A DNA stretch of 64,000 nt from Prochlorococcus sp. AG-388-E21 (GCA_003279855.1 QCGO01000001.1:186001-250000); one strand, 5' to 3'; shown: positions 27,440 through 37,793, numbered from the stretch's first letter. The notes: generated from the sequence alone by a model not told the origin. A program made the numbers and translations.

Positions 27440-28327
27440 TTATGAGGCGATTATGAATCCCAACAATATTAAGCCTCCATATATAGATTGGTTTTTAAAA
27501 TGATCACCAATTTTTTTAATGGATTGTTTACTTTCAGGAAATATTTTCAAAATATCTTTTTGCATTAAAAATCCTGTTATTAACCAAATTGGCCAAAAAA
27601 TAAAAGTTAGTTGATTGATGAAAGCACATATTGCAAGAAAACTGGAAGTTAAAAAATAACAAATTTGAATAGTTTTTTTTGTATTGGAAGCAAGGTTAAC
27701 TGCGGAACTGTTTACTCCAATTTGAATATCATATTTTTTATCAGCCAGAGCATATACGGTATCAAAACCAAAAGTCCAAAAAATCGTAGCGAGCCAGCAA
27801 AATAATAAAACAATACTATTGATATTACCTTCGTTCGCAGCCCAAGGTATTACAACTGAGAATCCCCAGCATATTGATAAGATAAATTGCGGATATTTAA
27901 ACCACCTCTTTGCAGAAGGGTAAATTAAAATTAAAGGTAAAGCAAAAAAAGCAAGTGAAAGAGAAAGTATTCTTCCATTCTCTGGAAGCGACAAAGTTAA
28001 AAAGAAACTACATATAATCAAAAATATGAGTATTAAGTATGCTGTTTTAGTACTGATTTTATTTGCAGCAAGAGGTCTGTTTTTGGTCCTTAAGACTTTT
28101 TGATCTATTCTTTTATCCCAAATATCATTAGCAACGCAACCTAAGCCACTAACTAATAATCCACCTATTACAATTTTCAACAACATGTAAATGCTTGGAT
28201 TTGATTCGGGCGTAAGATATAAACTCCATCCAGCAGGAATAAGTAAAATTAGTCTCCCCGTAGGCTTATTCCACCTTAATAATTCAAAAAGGGTATTTAT
28301 TTTAGAATTTAGGTCTTTCTTTATCAC
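27440..28327 (-). CDS. ubiA: UbiA-type 4-hydroxybenzoate polyprenyltransferase
   Basis: 295 residues with about eight membrane segments. In cyanobacteria this enzyme prenylates 4-hydroxybenzoate in plastoquinone synthesis. The first Mg-diphosphate motif is NDIWDKRID near 67-75, followed by TKNRPLAA; the second is DTVYALADKKYDIQIG near 188-203. The absence of the PNRPIPSG motif distinguishes it from ChlG. It diverges from ppx over 121 bases. Confidence 0.92.
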   Translation of the reverse strand: MIKKDLNSKINTLFELLRWNKPTGRLILLIPAGWSLYLTPESNPSIYMLLKIVIGGLLVSGLGCVANDIWDKRIDQKVLRTKNRPLAANKISTKTAYLILIFLIICSFFLTLSLPENGRILSLSLAFFALPLILIYPSAKRWFKYPQFILSICWGFSVVIPWAANEGNINSIVLLFCWLATIFWTFGFDTVYALADKKYDIQIGVNSSAVNLASNTKKTIQICYFLTSSFLAICAFINQLTFIFWPIWLITGFLMQKDILKIFPESKQSIKKIGDHFKNQSIYGGLILLGFIIAS

Positions 28328-28448
28328 AGGATCTTTATTTCATAACTTTAAATAATCTAACTAGAAATAAGGTAAATATATAATTAAATAATCAATCTTA
28401 AGTATATTAATTACGGTATTTAGAATCTCTACTTTTTAGAGAATAAAA

Positions 28449-30047
28449 ATGATACAGAAAAAAAAATTAAGCAATCTGCAAGAACAAGATATTTCTGTAG
28501 CCTCAATTGATATTGGAACCAACTCCACTCATCTCTTAATCGCTGAAATTAATTCAGATCTCAAATCCTTTTCAATAAAATTTACTGATAAATCTACAAC
28601 ACGTCTCGGGGAGAGAGATGAAGAGGGAAATCTTACTGAGGAATCAATTCAAAGAGTTTTAAAGACCCTAAAGCGTTTTAAAGAGTACTGCAAAAGTAAT
28701 GGTGTTAATCAAATAGTTACTGCCGCAACAAGTGCTGTTAGGGAGGCTCCAAATGGTCGAGCCTTTTTAGATAGGGTTCAAAGTGATTTAGATATTCAAA
28801 TAGAACTTATAAGCGGATCTGAAGAGGCTAGATTAATTTATCTTGGCGTTTTGTCTGGGATGGTTTTGGAAGATAAGTCTTACGTAATTATTGATATAGG
28901 TGGAGGTTCTACAGAATTAATACTTGCAGATCAAAAAGACGCGATAGCTCTTACAAGTTCTAGAATTGGAGCTGTTAGGCTCAAAAATGATTTTTTTCTT
29001 GATAGTGAACCCATCAATAGAGAAAGATCTAATTTTTTGAGAACTTTTATTCAAGGCTCCTTAGAACCATCGATTGAAAAAATTAAAAGGAGATTACAAA
29101 GAGGAAAGGAGGTCTTAATGATTGCTACAAGTGGAACTGCAACCTCACTAGGAAATTTAATTTTATCTGACCTTGGACAGCCAAAACAAAAGATGCATGG
29201 TTATAAATTTAAAAAAGAAAATTTAGAGATTGTCTTGGAAAAATTAATTAAAATGCCAACTTCTGAAATAAAGAAAATTTCTTCACTCAGTGAAAGAAGA
29301 TCAGAAATAATAGTTCCAGGTGCATTAATTCTAAAAACCTCAATGGAGATGTTGAATTTTAATCACTTGACAATAAGTGAGAGGGCCCTAAGGGAAGGAT
29401 TGGTAGTTGATTGGATGCTTCGCCAAGGAATAATAAAAAATGAATTTAATATTCAAAGTAATATTAGGAAAACTACCATAGTTCATCAGGCTAGAAAGTT
29501 TGGTGTTGATAAAGAAAGATCTGAGAAAGTTACTAATATCGCATTTCAAATCTATGATCAAACTAAAAATATTTTTCATGGCGATACTGATTCAAAAGCA
29601 AAAGATCTCCTTTGGGCAGCCTGTAACCTTTATGATTGTGGGAAATATGTAAATATAAGTTCTTATCATAAACATTCTTGGTATTTAATTAAAAACTGCG
29701 AATTATTGGGATATTCTCAATCCGAGACAAATAGTATTGCTTCAATAGTTAGATATCACAGAAAGAGTTTACCAAAAAAAAGACATGAATCTTGGCAAAG
29801 TTTAATGTCAAAAGAAGATAAAACATTGGTACTTGAAATGTCCTTAATTTTAAGATTAGCGGCCTCTCTGGATCAAAGACCTGAAAATGTATTATCTTCG
29901 ATAAAAATTCAATTACTAAATAATATTATTGCAATTGAACTGATACCTTTAAAATTAAATCAAAATCTTCTTCTCGAAAAATGGAGCTTAGATTTATGTA
30001 GTAAGGTGGTTAAAGAATTAAAAAACTTAGAGTTGAAAGTTGTTTAA
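28449..30047 (+). CDS. ppx: Exopolyphosphatase (Ppx/GppA family)
   Basis: 532 residues. It has the ASKHA-type ATPase fold: SIDIGTNSTHLLI near 19-31 (phosphate 1), DIGGGSTELIL near 151-161 (phosphate 2), and an SGTATSLG stretch near 229. The second half (about 330-500) is the HD-like regulatory domain, with the conserved LWAACNLYDCGKYVN and ILRLAASLDQR. It hydrolyses terminal phosphates of polyphosphate, relevant to the phosphate-poor ocean. Its TAA shares bases with the stop of the convergent RodZ-like gene. Confidence 0.92.
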   Translation: MIQKKKLSNLQEQDISVASIDIGTNSTHLLIAEINSDLKSFSIKFTDKSTTRLGERDEEGNLTEESIQRVLKTLKRFKEYCKSNGVNQIVTAATSAVREAPNGRAFLDRVQSDLDIQIELISGSEEARLIYLGVLSGMVLEDKSYVIIDIGGGSTELILADQKDAIALTSSRIGAVRLKNDFFLDSEPINRERSNFLRTFIQGSLEPSIEKIKRRLQRGKEVLMIATSGTATSLGNLILSDLGQPKQKMHGYKFKKENLEIVLEKLIKMPTSEIKKISSLSERRSEIIVPGALILKTSMEMLNFNHLTISERALREGLVVDWMLRQGIIKNEFNIQSNIRKTTIVHQARKFGVDKERSEKVTNIAFQIYDQTKNIFHGDTDSKAKDLLWAACNLYDCGKYVNISSYHKHSWYLIKNCELLGYSQSETNSIASIVRYHRKSLPKKRHESWQSLMSKEDKTLVLEMSLILRLAASLDQRPENVLSSIKIQLLNNIIAIELIPLKLNQNLLLEKWSLDLCSKVVKELKNLELKVV

Positions 30048-30535
30048 TTTTTATTTATAAGTTCTTCTTTAGGAACTTGATTTTGGAATGATTCTGAAAA
30101 AATATTAAAAATCAAAGATGAAGCTAATAGACCTAATATTCCTGAAATTAAAATTAAGATAATAACCTCCATAGAATTCTGATTCTTAAACTTTTGGTCA
30201 TTTTTCGCTTTTATTGAGACTTCTTTAACAATTTCTTCTATTTTTACTTCTTTTCGTTCAGTTTTGAATTCGCTCATTATAAAATCTGTATCAACTTTCA
30301 GCTTTTCAGAAATCCTACGAACCATTGCTTTTATAAAAACTTTTTCCGGTAAATGATCTTCATTGCCCTCCTCTATAGCCTGAAGTTGGTGAGATCCAAT
30401 TTTTAAATCAGAGGCTAATTCTTCAATTGATTTATTTCTGCTTACTCTTGCTTCTTTAATAAAATTGCCAATTCTTTTTAAAGATGAATTATTTTTGGTA
30501 TTGTTGTCTGAATTATTAGATTTTATTTCGTCCAA
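30044..30535 (-). CDS. RodZ-like protein (N-terminal HTH, one membrane segment)
   Basis: 163 residues. The N-terminal helix-turn-helix (about 19-85) has the features of RodZ: IGNFIKEARVSRNKSIEELASDLKI and the GNEDHLPEKVFIKAMVRRISEKL block. A highly charged linker leads to one membrane helix at about 123-145. RodZ links MreB to the membrane and maintains rod shape; no mreB is nearby and Prochlorococcus cells are round to ovoid, so the role is uncertain. The extracytoplasmic tail is only about 18 residues, far shorter than in E. coli RodZ. Confidence 0.75.
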   Translation of the reverse strand: MDEIKSNNSDNNTKNNSSLKRIGNFIKEARVSRNKSIEELASDLKIGSHQLQAIEEGNEDHLPEKVFIKAMVRRISEKLKVDTDFIMSEFKTERKEVKIEEIVKEVSIKAKNDQKFKNQNSMEVIILILISGILGLLASSLIFNIFSESFQNQVPKEELINKN

Positions 30536-30592
30536 AGCAATTAATTTTTCCCCAATTATAGTGTCATATATCTATCTATCAACTTTATTCGA

Positions 30593-31348
30593 TTATTTGC
30601 CCCTAAAGAGATGCTTATAAGATGGATTATAAAGATTAGACCTATTTGCAATAGTATTAATTGCAGGACTAACAATATAAATAGTAGTTCTAATAAGTTC
30701 TTTCTCAAGAGTAAATTTTTCCATATCCTTTAATTCAATTAAAGATGTCCAACCATCATCCCAAGATACTCTATAACCAACAATTACTTTAGTTTCTGGA
30801 GGGTAAAATTCTAATAAAATTTTTTGAGAACTTTTTATGTGTCTAGCACTCAAATAAAGGCATAAAGAAGATTTGTGCTTGGCAAGATCTTTAAGTGATT
30901 CTTTTTCAGGCATGCCAGTTCGGCCTCCTGCTCTAGTCAAAATTATAGTTTGAGTTATATCTGGAATTGTTAGCTCGGCCTGATGATAGGCGGCAGCGAC
31001 CTGAAAAGCACTAACCCCAGGTATTACTTCAGTCTCGATATCTTTTTGTTTTAATATTTCTAGTTGTTCTTTAACAGCACCATACAGGCATGGATCTCCA
31101 TCATGCAATCTAATAACAGTTTTACCTTCATTGAATCTTTCTATCATTATTGAAGTGATTTTTTCTAGAGTAAGCGTACTGGTTTTTATTTTTTCAGCAC
31201 CTTCAAGTGAAAAATTTATAATTTTTTCAGGAATTAAAGAATCAGCCCAAAATATAACGTCTGCAGTTTCTATTTTTTTTAACGCTTTGATTGTTAATAA
31301 ATCAGGATCGCCTGGACCAACCCCAATAAAAGAGATCTTTCTATCCAT
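30593..31348 (-). CDS. cobM: Precorrin-4 C11-methyltransferase
   Basis: 251 residues of the tetrapyrrole methylase family. The N-terminal SAM/tetrapyrrole loop is [16 protein letters not shown] (7-22), followed by [16 protein letters not shown] near 80-95 and [13 protein letters not shown] near 108-120. These match CobM/CbiF, which methylates C11 of precorrin-4 in cobamide synthesis. It overlaps lgt by 8 bases, so it is translated from the same transcript. Confidence 0.92.
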   Translation of the reverse strand: MDRKISFIGVGPGDPDLLTIKALKKIETADVIFWADSLIPEKIINFSLEGAEKIKTSTLTLEKITSIMIERFNEGKTVIRLHDGDPCLYGAVKEQLEILKQKDIETEVIPGVSAFQVAAAYHQAELTIPDITQTIILTRAGGRTGMPEKESLKDLAKHKSSLCLYLSARHIKSSQKILLEFYPPETKVIVGYRVSWDDGWTSLIELKDMEKFTLEKELIRTTIYIVSPAINTIANRSNLYNPSYKHLFRGK

Positions 31349-32234
31349 TATTTCTTGTTTTGTTTTTATATGATTTTAATCTTAAAAAAAATATTCCAAT
31401 TAATCCAGAGGAAAATAAAAAAATACTAATAAACTGGGCCATGCGTAGTCCTCCTTCACAAAAGGGCGGAATTCCCCCAATACATAAAGGATCAATTCTT
31501 AAACCTTCAATCCAGAATCTTCCGAAACTATAGCCGATTAAATAAAGACAACTAATAAAGCCTGGCCTCACTGAGCTTTTATTATTCTGTTGGTAAAAAA
31601 TATTAATCAATAATATAAAAATTAAAAAATTCCATAATGATTCATAGATAAATGTTGGATGGAAAAACTGGTAATTTATAAACTCTATTGGCCTATTTTG
31701 TATGGGTATAAATAACTTCCAAGGTAAATCAGTAGGTATTCCAAAAGCTTCGTTATTGAAGAAATTCCCCCATCTACCAATAGATTGGCCAAGAATAATA
31801 GATGGAATTAATATATCTATAAAGGTCTTTAAATGAATATTTTTAGATTTGCAAAAAAATAAAATACATAAAAATCCTCCAATTAAGCCTCCATGGATGG
31901 CTATGCCCCCTTGCCAAATTGCAAGAAAAGAGGGTATTTGAATTACATTATTAAAAAAGTTAAAAGAAGTAAAAAAGTTATTACCACTATATTGTCTCCA
32001 TTCGAAAATTACATAGTATGCTCTAGCTCCAATGATTGAATATATTATTAAGGAGGGTAAAATTTCATTTATATATTGAGGATTAATATTTCTTGATTTT
32101 GCAAGCTTTTTGGAAATAAGAAGTCCTATTAATACTGATATTGAAATTAGAAGACCATACCATCTTAGAGTTAGAAAACCTAAATTTAAAAATGTTTCTC
32201 CAGGGGATTGAATAAAAGCTTGATATGTAAGCAT
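31341..32234 (-). CDS. lgt: Prolipoprotein diacylglyceryl transferase
   Basis: 297 residues with seven membrane segments. Lgt transfers diacylglycerol from phosphatidylglycerol to the lipobox Cys. Signature features are RWYGLLIS near 24-31, IHGGLIGG near 113-120, and [13 protein letters not shown] near 151-163, which matches the Lgt signature. In this window it would serve the lipoproteins at 9657 and 11979. It is 11 bases from petA and overlaps cobM. Confidence 0.95.
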   Translation of the reverse strand: MLTYQAFIQSPGETFLNLGFLTLRWYGLLISISVLIGLLISKKLAKSRNINPQYINEILPSLIIYSIIGARAYYVIFEWRQYSGNNFFTSFNFFNNVIQIPSFLAIWQGGIAIHGGLIGGFLCILFFCKSKNIHLKTFIDILIPSIILGQSIGRWGNFFNNEAFGIPTDLPWKLFIPIQNRPIEFINYQFFHPTFIYESLWNFLIFILLINIFYQQNNKSSVRPGFISCLYLIGYSFGRFWIEGLRIDPLCIGGIPPFCEGGLRMAQFISIFLFSSGLIGIFFLRLKSYKNKTRNNG

Positions 32235-32245
32235 TTAAAGGTTAA

Positions 32246-33199
32246 TTAAACACCCTCAGCAGCTTGTACTTTTTCAACCTGCTTCTTCTTGAGTACTAAT
32301 AGTATTTGAGTTAGGCCTACACCTATAAAAAATGCAATTAATCCTATTATTCTATAAGGGCTTTGTAGCACTACTTCAGCATCTAGTTGTCCAAAACCTC
32401 CTACATTAGGATCATTAGTGAGAGGATCTCCTGCAATTATTTGTTCTTGTTCTTTCACAATAAGTTCAGGACCAACGGGAACAGCCTCTGTAAATATTTC
32501 CCCGTTCTCATCCTCAATATTAATTTGATAACTGCCATCTTCAATAGTTTCTATTGAATTGATTGTACCTGTAGAAGAAGACGTGAATATTACATTATTA
32601 CTCTTGTCACCAGTCGGATAAACTTGCCCTCTCCCTCTATTACCTCCTATATGCAACGAGTACTTTCCATAGTGATACTCTTTATTAGTAGCTGGATTAG
32701 GAGAAAGGACTGGAAAGACGATTTCTTTATTAGTATCTCCTGGTAATGGCCCGACAAGAATTATATTGTCTTTTTCTTCGCTGTAATTAGTAAAGTAAAC
32801 CCCCTCCGTTTCTTCTTTTATTTCATCAGTCCACCTTTCTTGAGGAGCTAATTTAAAGCCATCAGGAAGCATAACTACAGCCCCGACTTGTAAAGGAACC
32901 TCTGAACCGTCAGCACCTATTTCCTTTATGTCATCTTTATAAGGGATTTTGACTACAGCTTTGAAAACACTATCAGCTCCAACAGATTGAGGGACCTCTG
33001 CAATAGTTGGCATTTGTGCTAGATGGCAATTTGCGCAGACTATTTTTCCTGTGGCTTCTCTGGGGGATTCATAATTTTGCTGCGCCCAAAATGGATAAGC
33101 AAAAGAGGATCTTGGGAAAATTACAATGCTGGAAATCAAAAGCAGTGTGCAGAGAAAGAAAGTTGTTTTTTTCATGATTTGTTTTTTAAAATTAATCAT
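32246..33199 (-). CDS. petA: Cytochrome f (apocytochrome)
   Basis: 317 residues from ATG 33199. An upstream in-frame ATG at 33226 would overlap petC by 23 bases; I prefer 33199, just after the petC stop, and 33175 (MKKTTFF) is also possible. A signal peptide ends before YPFWAQQ, whose Tyr amine is the sixth heme ligand. CANCH is the heme c attachment site. The C-terminal membrane anchor is [20 protein letters not shown]. It passes electrons from the Rieske centre to plastocyanin in the b6f complex. petC-petA is the standard operon. Confidence 0.95.
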   Translation of the reverse strand: MINFKKQIMKKTTFFLCTLLLISSIVIFPRSSFAYPFWAQQNYESPREATGKIVCANCHLAQMPTIAEVPQSVGADSVFKAVVKIPYKDDIKEIGADGSEVPLQVGAVVMLPDGFKLAPQERWTDEIKEETEGVYFTNYSEEKDNIILVGPLPGDTNKEIVFPVLSPNPATNKEYHYGKYSLHIGGNRGRGQVYPTGDKSNNVIFTSSSTGTINSIETIEDGSYQINIEDENGEIFTEAVPVGPELIVKEQEQIIAGDPLTNDPNVGGFGQLDAEVVLQSPYRIIGLIAFFIGVGLTQILLVLKKKQVEKVQAAEGV

Positions 33200-33203
33200 T
33201 CTC

Positions 33204-33740
33204 TTAGGCCCACCAAGGATTTTCATTAGTTCTAAAATCTGTCTCTGACCACTGTTTTACAAGTACAGCATCATCATCTACATCAACATGCGCCAAGGCC
33301 AAAGACAAAGGTGCAGGTCCTCTTACTACTTTTCCATTTGTGTCATATTGACTTCCATGACAAGGACATATGAATTTATTAGCGCCGCTATCCCACGGAA
33401 CAACGCATCCTAAATGGGTACAAATAGCATTTAGTCCGAATTCTCCTATATCTCCTTCACTATTGACAATTAAGTAAGTTGGATCTCCTTTGAGACCTTG
33501 CACTAAACTTCTATCTCCTGCTTGATGACTTGCTAGCCAACCGGTCTTTGTTACTGGATTACCTAATTCATCTTTTGCAGAAGTTCCGCCGCCGCCGCCG
33601 CCAGATCTTAGTGGCATAAAATAATTTGCTACAGGATATAAAGCTCCTAATGCGACACCAGTTGCTGTTCCAAATGTAAGAAGATTCATAAATTGCCTTC
33701 GACCCATGGATGGGACGTCATTGGAACTTAATTGAGTCAT
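33204..33740 (-). CDS. petC: Cytochrome b6f Rieske iron-sulfur protein
   Basis: 178 residues. The N-terminal [20 protein letters not shown] is an uncleaved Tat-type membrane anchor, consistent with tatC a short way downstream of petA's divergent partner. A Gly-rich hinge ([10 protein letters not shown], about 46-55) precedes the Rieske domain, whose 2Fe-2S ligands are in CTHLGC and CPCHGS. It oxidises plastoquinol. It is first in the petC-petA transcript and diverges from the DUF3067 gene across 123 bases. Confidence 0.97.
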   Translation of the reverse strand: MTQLSSNDVPSMGRRQFMNLLTFGTATGVALGALYPVANYFMPLRSGGGGGGTSAKDELGNPVTKTGWLASHQAGDRSLVQGLKGDPTYLIVNSEGDIGEFGLNAICTHLGCVVPWDSGANKFICPCHGSQYDTNGKVVRGPAPLSLALAHVDVDDDAVLVKQWSETDFRTNENPWWA

Positions 33741-33863
33741 TCGATACTTGAGACTGTTATTTATTAGTTATTATGAATCAGATTGCATGATTTCTGTTGC
33801 AAATAGATAGGACTTTTAATAATTTAAATTATATTTTTTTATGATATTGTTTATTATTAAATT

Positions 33864-34181
33864 ATGAAACCTTTGGTAGTAGATGAGATTATCCATTACT
33901 TGATTCATCGATGGGGTAAAAAATATGACTTTAGACTTTTCAAAAGAGGAAAATATTTATATTTTCAAATGATGTGGGGTTTTTTAGGTCAAGAATCTTT
34001 TCCATTAAATGAAGTGGAATATAAAAAATCAATAGCAGATAAAATTGAAATATTAAATAGATGCGGTTATTCAGATGAAGTAAGGGAATGGCTTAAAAAA
34101 GTAAATTCAAGGCCAAGATTAGGAAGAGCTGTAAGCCTTCAACTACAAATTAATGAGAGGATGAAAGAGTTTTTGATTTAA
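33864..34181 (+). CDS. Conserved cyanobacterial hypothetical protein (DUF3067-like)
   Basis: 105 residues, soluble, rich in aromatic and charged residues. The start DEIIHYLIHRWGKKYDFRLF and the block YLYFQMMWGFLGQESFPL match the DUF3067 family found in cyanobacteria and plastids, of unknown function. It diverges from petC and overlaps the convergent tatC by 32 bases. Confidence 0.8.
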   Translation: MKPLVVDEIIHYLIHRWGKKYDFRLFKRGKYLYFQMMWGFLGQESFPLNEVEYKKSIADKIEILNRCGYSDEVREWLKKVNSRPRLGRAVSLQLQINERMKEFLI

Positions 34182-34908
34182 GGCTTTCAGATATGTAAGT
34201 TAGCCCAGCTCCTACAAAAAATAGAAATATTATCGAAATTGAGAGCAATGACATAGTTAAAGGATCTGTTGAGGGTGTAATTACTGCGGATAAGATCGCA
34301 GAGGAAATTACCACTACTTTCCAATTTGATAGCATTTTTTCTGTAGTAATAATTCCAAGTGAACCAAGAATAAATTGCAAAACTGGTAACTGAAATGCTA
34401 CAGCAGTGCTTGACATTAACAATAAAACAAAATCAAAGTATCTCTCTATGGACCATGTTGGTTCAACTATATCAGCTCCAAAATTTATAAAGAAATTTAT
34501 TGCCGCGGGAACTAATATCCACCAGGAAAAAAGCAAGCCAAGAAAAAATAATAAACCTGATCCAAAAACAGCCGGTAAAATTAGGTTTTTTTCTTTTTTA
34601 GTTAAACCTGGAGAAATAAATAATATTAATTGATAAAAAATGTATGGAATAGAGACGATTATTCCGCTATATCCCGCTACTTTGATGGCAACAAATAAAA
34701 ATTCTCCAGGAGCAAGTTGTAATAAATGTATATCACTTGCAGGGACCTCTAAAAAAGAAATTAAAGGCTTTATTATTAAGAAACTAAAAAAAATGCAAAT
34801 TAATATTGAATAAATAGAATTTAGTACTCTTTGCCTCAGCTCCTCTAAATGATCAGTAAAACTCATCGAATCAAATTTATTATTCTTACTATCTTCTTTC
34901 CTCTTCAT
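34150..34908 (-). CDS. tatC: Sec-independent protein translocase TatC
   Basis: 252 residues, six membrane segments. TatC recognises twin-arginine signals. Conserved features are DHLEELRQRVL near 19-29, APGEFLFVAIKVA near 66-78, and the Pro-rich region PGLTKKEKNLI near 106-116. The charged N- and C-termini face the cytoplasm. Two likely substrates are in this window: petC and the lipoprotein at 11979. tatA/tatB are not here. It overlaps the DUF3067 gene at their 3' ends. Confidence 0.94.
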   Translation of the reverse strand: MKRKEDSKNNKFDSMSFTDHLEELRQRVLNSIYSILICIFFSFLIIKPLISFLEVPASDIHLLQLAPGEFLFVAIKVAGYSGIIVSIPYIFYQLILFISPGLTKKEKNLILPAVFGSGLLFFLGLLFSWWILVPAAINFFINFGADIVEPTWSIERYFDFVLLLMSSTAVAFQLPVLQFILGSLGIITTEKMLSNWKVVVISSAILSAVITPSTDPLTMSLLSISIIFLFFVGAGLTYISESLKSKTLSSSH

Positions 34909-34992
34909 TATTGAACTTATTTTATGATTTTGAATAGATAATCATTTATATTATTTATAAAAATCGTAATTTTGATTGTTAGTAGCTAAGAA

Positions 34993-35253
34993 CTATTTAC
35001 TTAATTTTGGATTGGTCGGATCAGGTAATAAAAATGGAGGAGCGTCATTTAAAGAAGATTCTCCATATGTTTCATATTCTCTATAACCACCCATTTTACC
35101 ATTTGTTTTCATCAAAGCACTTACGAAAGCAAGTAATAGAAAAACAGTTGGGGCTCCAATAATTAATGCTGCTCCAAATAAGTATCCAATAATAAACTCT
35201 GGGAAACTATGATTACCTAAAAATTCGTGAGTTCCAAGTAGAAAATCTAACAT
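34993..35253 (-). CDS. Small single-pass membrane protein, conserved hypothetical
   Basis: 86 residues. A hydrophobic segment spans about 19-47 (FIIGYLFGAALIIGAPTVFLLLAFV), followed by a polar tail with GGYREYETYGES and a Pro-rich end (PPFLLPDPTNP). I do not recognise the family. The gene lies between the RqcH-type gene (28 bases downstream) and tatC. The conserved look of the Gly-Tyr tail suggests a photosynthesis-type small membrane protein, but this is only an impression. Confidence 0.65.
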   Translation of the reverse strand: MLDFLLGTHEFLGNHSFPEFIIGYLFGAALIIGAPTVFLLLAFVSALMKTNGKMGGYREYETYGESSLNDAPPFLLPDPTNPKLSK

Positions 35254-35281
35254 TTAACAAAATTATTTATCTTATTATAAG

Positions 35282-37006
35282 CTAAATTACTCTTTTAAGA
35301 TTTTTTTTAATGTAATCTTTTCCTCTTGTAGGATTACCCCATAGAATTTCTACATTATTGAACGAAACGCAACCAGGACCTCCTTTTGTGATTTTTTGAA
35401 GATCTTTTATATTTACAAGACTTATAGGGACTTTAATATTCATTTTTGCTTTACTAAATAAAGCTGCTAAATCTGCTGATATTTGAATGTCTTCATCTGA
35501 TGGGTTTTGAGATGAAGACTTTAAAACAACATGACTTCCGGGTGATTCTTGTGCATGAAACCAAAGATCTCCTTTTTTTGAAAACTTGAAACTTATTAGA
35601 TCATTTTGCCTCATATTTCTCCCTATTTGTATTGTTAAGCCTTTTGGGGTATATATTTCTATTGGGGATGATTCTAATCTAGATGAGTCTCTTTTTTGTT
35701 CTCTTATATTTTTGATTCTCACATTAAACTCTCGACAAATTTCGGCTTTAATTTCTTCCAGTAAGTTGATTCTAATTTCCTGATTCTCATTTTTTAGAGA
35801 ATTTAAGTTATCCAATAGAGCACTAAATTCTTCTAATCGATCAAGTTTGTTTTTATAAATATCAATCCTTTCTTTAATTAAATTTTGTGCTCTTTTAAGT
35901 TTTTTTGACTTTTTATATAGCTTTTGGCCTTTGATAATATCTTGTTTTTGTATCTCATGAGCCATGAATATTTTGTCAGCCTTTTCTTTATATATTTGAT
36001 AATTTTCGGAGTTAATTAAAAGATTAGATTGCAAATTTAAATTCTTTTTCTCAAGAGTTGTTTGTTTAAAAATTATTCCATCAATTTTTTTTATTAAGGC
36101 TTCAATTTTCCTTTGTTTTAAATAAAAATCATAATAGTGTTCTAATCCATTAATTTGATCAATATTATTTTTATTCTTTATTTCATTTTTTAAAAACCAA
36201 ACTGAATAAAAGAAATTTTCAAAAATTGAGAAATTAAAGTTGTTACTATAAAACCTATCAATCCATATTTTCCAACTTTGGTATATTTTTTTTAAGTTCG
36301 TTTCACTTATGAAATCAATATTTTTATTCATAATTTCTACACTGCCCAGATTACTAAAAGTCTCAAGTTGCTTTGTTAAAATTGGACTTACACCTTGATA
36401 AGTATTTATTAGGCAGTATTTAAGTGATTCAGGAACTGAAGAAATAGATTCCTTCCATGTTTCATAAGATTCGTTAGGACTAGGCTCCTTTTTCATGTTT
36501 TTGGGAGGCTCTGAATAGATAGAGCCTGTAGAAACGGTTCGAAAGCTAGATTGATTAGAATTTATTTGTTTGCCAACTGCAATTATTTTTTGATTATTAT
36601 CTAAGTAAAAAATATTACTGTGTTTTCCCATTAATTCAAAAATTAAGAATTTATTTATTTCATCTCCAGGCTTTTTTGCAAATCCAAATTTAATAACTCT
36701 CTCAAATTTATCTTGCTCAAGTGTAACTAAAGCCATATATTTCAATCCATATCTTAATTGTTTGGAGAGGGTGCTTTCTGCTCCTATTTTTTTAGGCCTA
36801 TTTATTTTAAGTATCCGTGCAGAATCACTATCCCAAGAAACTTCTATCCAAGTTTGGCTATTTATTCCTCTTAAACAAAATTGAATTATATTAGGTTCGG
36901 GTTGTTGAGCAGTCTCAAACCGTGATGGTAAAACTTCTTCAGATAAATCATGCAATACAGATTTAATAGATGTAATATCCATTATCTGAGGTACACCCTT
37001 GTGCAT
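35282..37006 (-). CDS. RqcH/NFACT-family ribosome quality control protein
   Basis: 574 residues with NFACT-N (about 9-200), a coiled-coil region (about 270-410) and NFACT-R (about 440-555; SFKFSKKGDLWFHAQESPGSHVVLK is the typical stretch). These were long annotated as fibronectin-binding. RqcH binds stalled 50S-peptidyl-tRNA and recruits tRNA-Ala to add alanine tails. The stretch ELMGKHSN is conserved. The Asp-Arg pair known in B. subtilis RqcH aligns by eye with E102-R103 here. Met at residue 9 is an alternative start. It diverges from gmk over 50 bases. Confidence 0.85.
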   Translation of the reverse strand: MHKGVPQIMDITSIKSVLHDLSEEVLPSRFETAQQPEPNIIQFCLRGINSQTWIEVSWDSDSARILKINRPKKIGAESTLSKQLRYGLKYMALVTLEQDKFERVIKFGFAKKPGDEINKFLIFELMGKHSNIFYLDNNQKIIAVGKQINSNQSSFRTVSTGSIYSEPPKNMKKEPSPNESYETWKESISSVPESLKYCLINTYQGVSPILTKQLETFSNLGSVEIMNKNIDFISETNLKKIYQSWKIWIDRFYSNNFNFSIFENFFYSVWFLKNEIKNKNNIDQINGLEHYYDFYLKQRKIEALIKKIDGIIFKQTTLEKKNLNLQSNLLINSENYQIYKEKADKIFMAHEIQKQDIIKGQKLYKKSKKLKRAQNLIKERIDIYKNKLDRLEEFSALLDNLNSLKNENQEIRINLLEEIKAEICREFNVRIKNIREQKRDSSRLESSPIEIYTPKGLTIQIGRNMRQNDLISFKFSKKGDLWFHAQESPGSHVVLKSSSQNPSDEDIQISADLAALFSKAKMNIKVPISLVNIKDLQKITKGGPGCVSFNNVEILWGNPTRGKDYIKKNLKRVI

Positions 37007-37056
37007 TATTTCTTGTAATTATTCACCATCATTTATTTTACTGTAAAAATTTTAAT

Positions 37057-37611
37057 ATGAAAAATTTAAAAAAACTAATAATTATTACTGGCCCTAGTGG
37101 AGTTGGAAAAGGTACTGTTGTTAAAGAACTTTTAGATAGAAATAAAGATATTTGGCTTTCTATCTCTGCAACAACAAGAAATCCCAGAATTGGAGAGAAA
37201 GATGGTGAGAATTATTACTTTATAAGTGATGAAAAGTTTAAAGATATGATCGATAAAAAAGAATTTCTTGAATGGGCCCAATTCGCTGAAAACTACTATG
37301 GAACCCCCTTGAAGACTGTTAATGAAAAGATTGAAAAAGGATTTATTGTATTACTTGAAATTGAGGTTGAAGGTGCAAAACAAATTAAAGAAAAGTTCCC
37401 AGAAGCCTTATCAATATTTCTTCTCCCTCCTAGCAAAGCAGAATTAGAAAAAAGAATAAGAAATAGAGGTACTGAAAAAGAGGAGTCAATAGATAGACGA
37501 CTTAGCAGAGCCGACTACGAAATTGCATCCTCAGATGAATTTGATTTTGTATTAACAAATCATGATGTCGATGAGACAGTAAAAAACATTTTCAAAATAA
37601 TTAAGTCTTGA
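37057..37611 (+). CDS. gmk: Guanylate kinase
   Basis: 184 residues. It phosphorylates GMP to GDP. The P-loop GPSGVGKGT is at about 11-19, with the GMP-binding block SISATTRNPRIGEKDGENYYF near 35-55 and LLEIEVEGAKQIKEKFP near 95-111. It ends 17 bases from the convergent psaJ, the widest convergent gap in this window. Confidence 0.96.
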   Translation: MKNLKKLIIITGPSGVGKGTVVKELLDRNKDIWLSISATTRNPRIGEKDGENYYFISDEKFKDMIDKKEFLEWAQFAENYYGTPLKTVNEKIEKGFIVLLEIEVEGAKQIKEKFPEALSIFLLPPSKAELEKRIRNRGTEKEESIDRRLSRADYEIASSDEFDFVLTNHDVDETVKNIFKIIKS

Positions 37612-37628
37612 AAGTTCTCTTTGAAATC

Positions 37629-37763
37629 TCAGCTCATTGGATGAAATAATAAATCAGGAAAAAATCTATTAAATTCAATAATTATTCCTGCGGTTAGGCT
37701 TAGCCAAACTGCAGCAACTACTGGTGCTGACCTAATAAATTTTGTGTTAAAGATTTTAAGCAT
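37629..37763 (-). CDS. psaJ: Photosystem I reaction center subunit IX (PsaJ)
   Basis: 44 residues, ATG at 37763 and TGA at 37631-37629. The sequence [18 protein letters not shown], then [21 protein letters not shown], is a clear PsaJ: one membrane helix with a conserved FNRFFPDLL tail. PsaJ is a small peripheral subunit next to PsaF in photosystem I. It lies 30 bases downstream of psaF in the standard psaF-psaJ pair and is easily missed because of its size. Confidence 0.95.
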   Translation of the reverse strand: MLKIFNTKFIRSAPVVAAVWLSLTAGIIIEFNRFFPDLLFHPMS

Positions 37764-37793
37764 TTGATTTTTAGAATTGTGTGGGATGATGTT

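Noticed and set aside
33200-33226. Upstream petA start (MKILGGPKR)
   Set aside because: It overlaps petC coding and the added residues are not typical; the start at 33199 follows the petC stop.
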